Shown here: piece by piece, positions 59,946 through 64,000 of the stretch | Layout: each line of letters begins with the position of its first letter | Position numbering within the stretch: the stretch's first letter is position 1 | Assembly: GCA_023078555.1 (NCBI GenBank) | Contig: CM041202.1 | Location: 992,001-1,056,000, forward strand | Source: Ulva prolifera | Taxonomy: Eukaryota; Chlorophyta; Ulvophyceae; Ulvales; Ulvaceae | Length of the DNA stretch: 64,000 bases | Direction of reading: 5' to 3' | The notes under the pieces: generated by a model | The model's input: only the letters and a program-made list of their open reading frames with translations | Told to the model about the DNA's origin: nothing | Database searches by the model: none | Program-made: the position numbers and the translations under genes

Positions 59946-62469
59946 CGTCCTCGTGCCCTGCCGGTGTTTCCATAACCACATGGCCAGGGGCACTGACCTC
60001 CAAAGCGGCCGGAGTGGCACTTTCATTTAGTACCAAGAGCACAGGCATCACTTGCAGTAAGCAGTGTCGTAAGAAGTCTGCAACTGTCCGTAGCCGTAGA
60101 CACTCGCGCCTGTGGTTCATACAGTTTCCAAAGTCGCCTTTGCAGATTGGTGAAGCATGATGTGCCCGAGCTTCCAAATATCTATGTAGCAGCGATGGTT
60201 TGCCCTGCTCGTCCCTGAACACCGTTGCAGCCGTACATTGCCGATTTTCACATACATATTATTTGCGCTGTAGAATCAGATCGTGGCGCGATCTGTGCGT
60301 GTGGGGCCTGTTCATAGACCAGATGCTGCCGTAGCCCGCTTCGCGATGGCGCATGATGAGCTCCGCTAGAGACAACACGTCATAAATCTTTGAACAAATT
60401 GGTAAACATGTTCACAGTAGGCTTACTTTTGTATCACCGACGGATTAGCTTCTAGCGGTGACACGCAGCCGTCCTAAGCTCTTCCCAAGTATGTCCTCAG
60501 GCTGATTGACTTCCAGACCAGCCGCGAGTATCCAGAGCCCAAGTTAAGCCTGAAAGTAACCAAATAAGTTCCCGTGAAAGGATATACACCCTTTGATCGC
60601 GCTGTTCGTGAGTATCGTAGCAGCGCTGGCCGACCGAGTCATCCTCGAAGACAGGCACAGTGCAACTGCGTCCGTAGACCACAACGAACCGGACAAAGCA
60701 TATCATGCGTCAATATCATATTGAACATGGTCATTTCGGTTGAAATCACATCAAAAGGCGACTGTTTCTGCTCCGACCTATCCGCCCTTGAAAGGCCCGC
60801 CCTTGTCACATGAGCCAGCACGTGTACAGACGTCATGTGCAAGGGCGGACACAGTGTGCCTGGCACATTCCCGGAAGCCCAAACTCGGGAACTGTGCATG
60901 GCACCTATTGCTGGACCGTTCGGTCATTGTTCCTCTTCTAAAGTACACGAGTGCAGTCACCGAGGCAAGTAGCACCGCACAGCGGCACGCCATGCCACAG
61001 TTACCCCACCGGTGCCACCAAGCGCTGCACCAACTCAAACCTAGAGCCCTGTAGCCACTCTGGAAAACCCACACAACACCACCCCCATGCAGACCACTTG
61101 CACCCCCACGCACGCATGCCGCCGAACGTCCACACCCACCCACACCCACCCACACGCATTCCCCGAACACAGCTACTACCGCTCCCGGCGGCGTCGTTCA
61201 GACACGCCCAGATCCTGCCCGCTACGAAGGCTGCATAACGCCTGATGTCCAGTGCTCGCCAAATACAGGTTGCTACTCCAAACACCAACCCACGTGGAGT
61301 ACCCCACGGGTCCGTCGGTTGCTCTCGTGCTACCTGCCCCATCATGTCGGCTGGGATCCCATGCAGTGTGTCAAAAGGATGGACACGTTCGCGCAACACA
61401 CTGCAGTGCCCTAGCCACTCACTGCCCACCCCCGTCGCATTGTGGCCCAATGGCCACTACGCTTCCCTGCCGCACCCTGTTCCGAGCCCGCACATGCAAC
61501 CCGTCCGGACAAGGCTCTCCCGACCACGCCACTCCCGGGCCGGTGCGGGGCACAGCAGCCTCCGTCCGCCCACAGCCCGACATGGGCTGTACAGCCCAGT
61601 GGCTCGCACCAAGTGGTGCTATCTTGGCGAAGAGGCCTGACTGGCGCTGCAGGACAGACGGGCAAGCCTCGTGTCACTCACGACGTGCACGGCTGCTGCG
61701 GTGGGCTTGCGAGCAGCAGGCTGGGCAGCGACCCTCACATCTGCTGCTCCGAAAGCTACAGCAGTCAACCAAAAACGGCCGCAAGGTCTGATGCATTAGC
61801 AGCCTTGGCTTGTGGGCCTGACACCTGGCCATCTCGGCGGAGCCACATCTGCATCCATCCATGCGTCGGTGGCAGTCGTCCTGCCATCGTCCGTGCAATT
61901 TGCAAGCTACAGTGCCACATCTGCGCCGACGCACGCAGCAAAACATCTGCAGGGGACACTGTCTCAATAGCAACAGCAAGAGGCAGCCTGCATGCATGCA
62001 ACCACGTGCAACCCTCAGGACTTGCGACATGATCTGGTTGCATCCATGATGTGCCTGTCTGCACTTTGTGTCGTAGATGCAGTGGATAGATGGTTGATGC
62101 CAAGCAGCATGATAAAAACCAGGCCTCACGGTGCTAGCCAACTTGGCAGGCCAAACTGGATGGTGCCCCATGTGCGGCATGCATATGTACATGTCGATGT
62201 CACAGTGAACTAACTGAGGTAGAAAGTTCACTGGTTGATGCTGTATTACATGAACATCACGGAGCGGCATAACATGTTTCGGCCTTGCCAAAGGGCCTCA
62301 TCAGACGCCTACGTGGGCCAAGCAATGTCACAGTGAGCAAACAGAAATGTTACCATGCATGCACATGTGCAGAGCTGCCGTGGGATGTGTGTTTGGGAAC
62401 CTCGCTCTTCCCTGAGATGACTTGAGCTCGCATCAGGTGTCTGTGGGCGCCGTGGCTGGGCATGGGTTA
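59946..62469. other. Mostly unassigned
   Basis: The minus-strand frame 59872-60222 overlaps the last satellite unit and shows no motif. 60958-60990 resembles a diverged LINE-C tail (GAGGCAAGTAGCACCGCACA), and 61060-61160 is C-rich, like LINE-C minus strands. No gene is called. Confidence 0.35.
60797..60848. repeat. CCGCCCTTG inverted repeat
   Basis: CCGCCCTTGTCACATG (60797-60812) and CATGTGCAAGGGCGG (60834-60848) form a 15-16 bp stem with one unpaired base. The motif recalls the GCCCTT MITE at 56.6 kb. Confidence 0.6.
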
Positions 62470-62530
62470 TGACTGTTCAGTGATAAGACAGCAATACGAC
62501 TTCAAGAGAGGTCTTATCACTGGACTGTCA
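62470..62530. repeat. Hairpin of the TCCAGTG/CACTGGA family
   Basis: TGACTGTTCAGTGATAAGAC (62470-62489) pairs with GTCTTATCACTGGACTGTCA (62511-62530), with two or three mismatches and a 21-base loop. Confidence 0.65.
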
Positions 62531-64000
62531 CATGGGTGCATGCGTGCGCATGCATGAACATATCTGAAGCGCATATATCGGAGTCATGATCGGAACTAGT
62601 TGATTGGGAAGCTTGGCCCATCCGGACTGCATTCATGATCATCAGGACTGTAGGAGCATGAGGTTGGATGTGTGCATGGAGGTTTAAGTTACCGCAGTTT
62701 ACTAGTAGTACTAGATCATATGTTCATGATGGGAGTGGTACCGATTGCATACTATGTAGTACTTGTGTCCACTCACCCCTCTCAGCTACATGTGCATTGT
62801 TTACTGCATGTTGAAATGTGGGCAATTCAAGCACACATATACATCTGTGTGGAGTGCATGCCAAGAGCTGCAATGTACACAAAAAGTGATCTGAAGTGGC
62901 ATGGCTGGAGTTGATTTGTTTTGCTTGTCGAAACCATTGTTACAAGGATAGAGGCGAACAAACGAGTATCGCCGTTAGGACAGTGTACAATCAAAGCATC
63001 AGTCTTTATAAAACACCCAAGCCATGGTTAGCATCCCACGGAAGCAACACATCAGGACACCTGCAACATGCATAGCGCACCAGTACAGGTGCACAAACAA
63101 CAATTTCCCCAACATGGCCACCATGTCCGCTAATGCGCCTTCCAACAAATCCGCACTTGGTACACAAATTCACCCAATTGGAAGTGTGTCCCGTTACTAA
63201 GAGTTCCTAGTACGCCGACGTAATACTCAGAGGGCCGAAACCCCCAGATTCAAAGCCCTGACCCAAACAAATACAAAACGCGGCAGATGCACACAGCCAT
63301 GCCCACCCTGCGCCACGCCTTGTTGTGCTAGGGTTATACATGCCTTGGCACACTGCCACTGACTACAATTCAGTCACAATGCACCTGACAACCCCCCGAC
63401 CTGTGCCATTGCCCACACTCAGGCTGACCATATCCCGCCCAACTCAGCAGACTCTCTGCATGCCGCCATGCCCAGATGTCATGCAATAGGGCGAGGATCA
63501 TGATCTGTATCCAGAGCAAAACCTTGTCAAGGTCGGACGTAACAGTTTAGGGAAAGGACAGGAGGAGTTTGTCGCCACAATCCTCCGGGACTGCGCACAC
63601 AGTCAGGTCCGGATTACCGATGGGTGCACAGACCGTATCTGCGTCACACTTTGCCAGGCTCGAACATGTAACAGTGACCGCACATTCGGCACCATCACCG
63701 ACAGTGACCTGCACAGCACGTGGGACTGGTCGAGTGTCAATGGGGCATAGGTTATAGAGCCATGACGGTGAACCTTAAAAATTGTGGACATTTGCACATA
63801 GTCAAGTCAGAGGAGTTGATGTATTCAAACATGCGCCATCATATGGGCCCATGGAAATGCCACAACAATCGTGCGGTGCAGATCAGTGCATCGACAAACA
63901 ACAACAAGTACGCAGAAGCAGAAGCATCACACCGTATAGCCTGCAAAGTTGGAAACGCCTTGGCTGCTGCATGGGCAATCGCCTTCTGCATACCAGAGCC
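62531..64000. other. Mostly unassigned, LINE-tail-like start at 62940
   Basis: TTACAAGGATAGAGGCGAAC at about 62940 looks like the minus-strand terminus of a LINE-B/C relative, but the body cannot be aligned. A possible exon is listed separately. Confidence 0.35.
63487..63749 (+). other. Possible exon of an unknown gene
   Basis: An open frame without ATG, from just after a TAG to TAG at 63747-63749, about 87 codons. It reads LYPEQNLVKVGRNSLGKGQE, then ATILRDCAHSQVRITDGC, and ends DLHSTWDWSSVNGA. The composition is protein-like, but I recognise no family and resolved no splice acceptor. Confidence 0.25.

Overview
The window is nuclear DNA of a GC-rich, intron-bearing, transposon-rich eukaryote, most likely a protist and plausibly an alga. 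The evidence is: spliceosomal GT-AG introns with matching phases, secreted proteins with signal peptides, several LINE lineages with R2-type C-termini, hAT-type DNA elements, long microsatellites, and one assembly gap at 11956-12521. I cannot name the species. I found no rRNA, no convincing tRNA, no operon, no CRISPR array and no LTR or virus-like element.

Layout. 204-5931 (+): a six-exon gene for a predicted type I membrane protein with a signal peptide, an Ala/Pro/Val-rich stalk, an alginate-lyase-like domain, one membrane helix and a coiled-coil tail. 7.4-11.2 kb: two 5'-truncated LINEs (families I call A and C), each with 12-bp target-site duplications. 11.6-12.5 kb: an AC/CG/TA microsatellite running into the gap. 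12.5-21.4 kb: no convincing gene, but LINE splinters and a MITE pair. 21.4-24.1 kb and 34.3-39.0 kb (both -): two paralogous two-exon genes for secreted Cys-rich repeat proteins with acidic tails; the second holds fifteen 192-bp repeats. Between them lies a near full-length LINE (family B, 27.06-31.2 kb, -) with an intact 1191-codon ORF. 40.9-42.1 kb: a hAT element with perfect 8-bp target duplication. 44.3-47.7 kb and 49.7-56.6 kb: a diverged collinear tandem duplication that keeps coding-like patches on the minus strand and has been inflated in its second copy by LINE-A, LINE-B and LINE-C insertions. 56.6-64 kb: a GCCCTT-motif MITE, a 172-bp satellite, hairpins and otherwise unassigned sequence.

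The host genes show no shared pathway. The lyase-like protein and both Cys-rich proteins are predicted to enter the secretory pathway, so a cell-surface or wall role is a reasonable inference for all three. The most distinctive signal is the LINE integration record. Families A and C make 12-14 bp target duplications, all families end in nearly the same 3' motif (TTGTAA or close to it), and family A has left 'micro-insertions' as short as 15 bp that still carry target duplications, plus a tandem pair inserted at one reused target.
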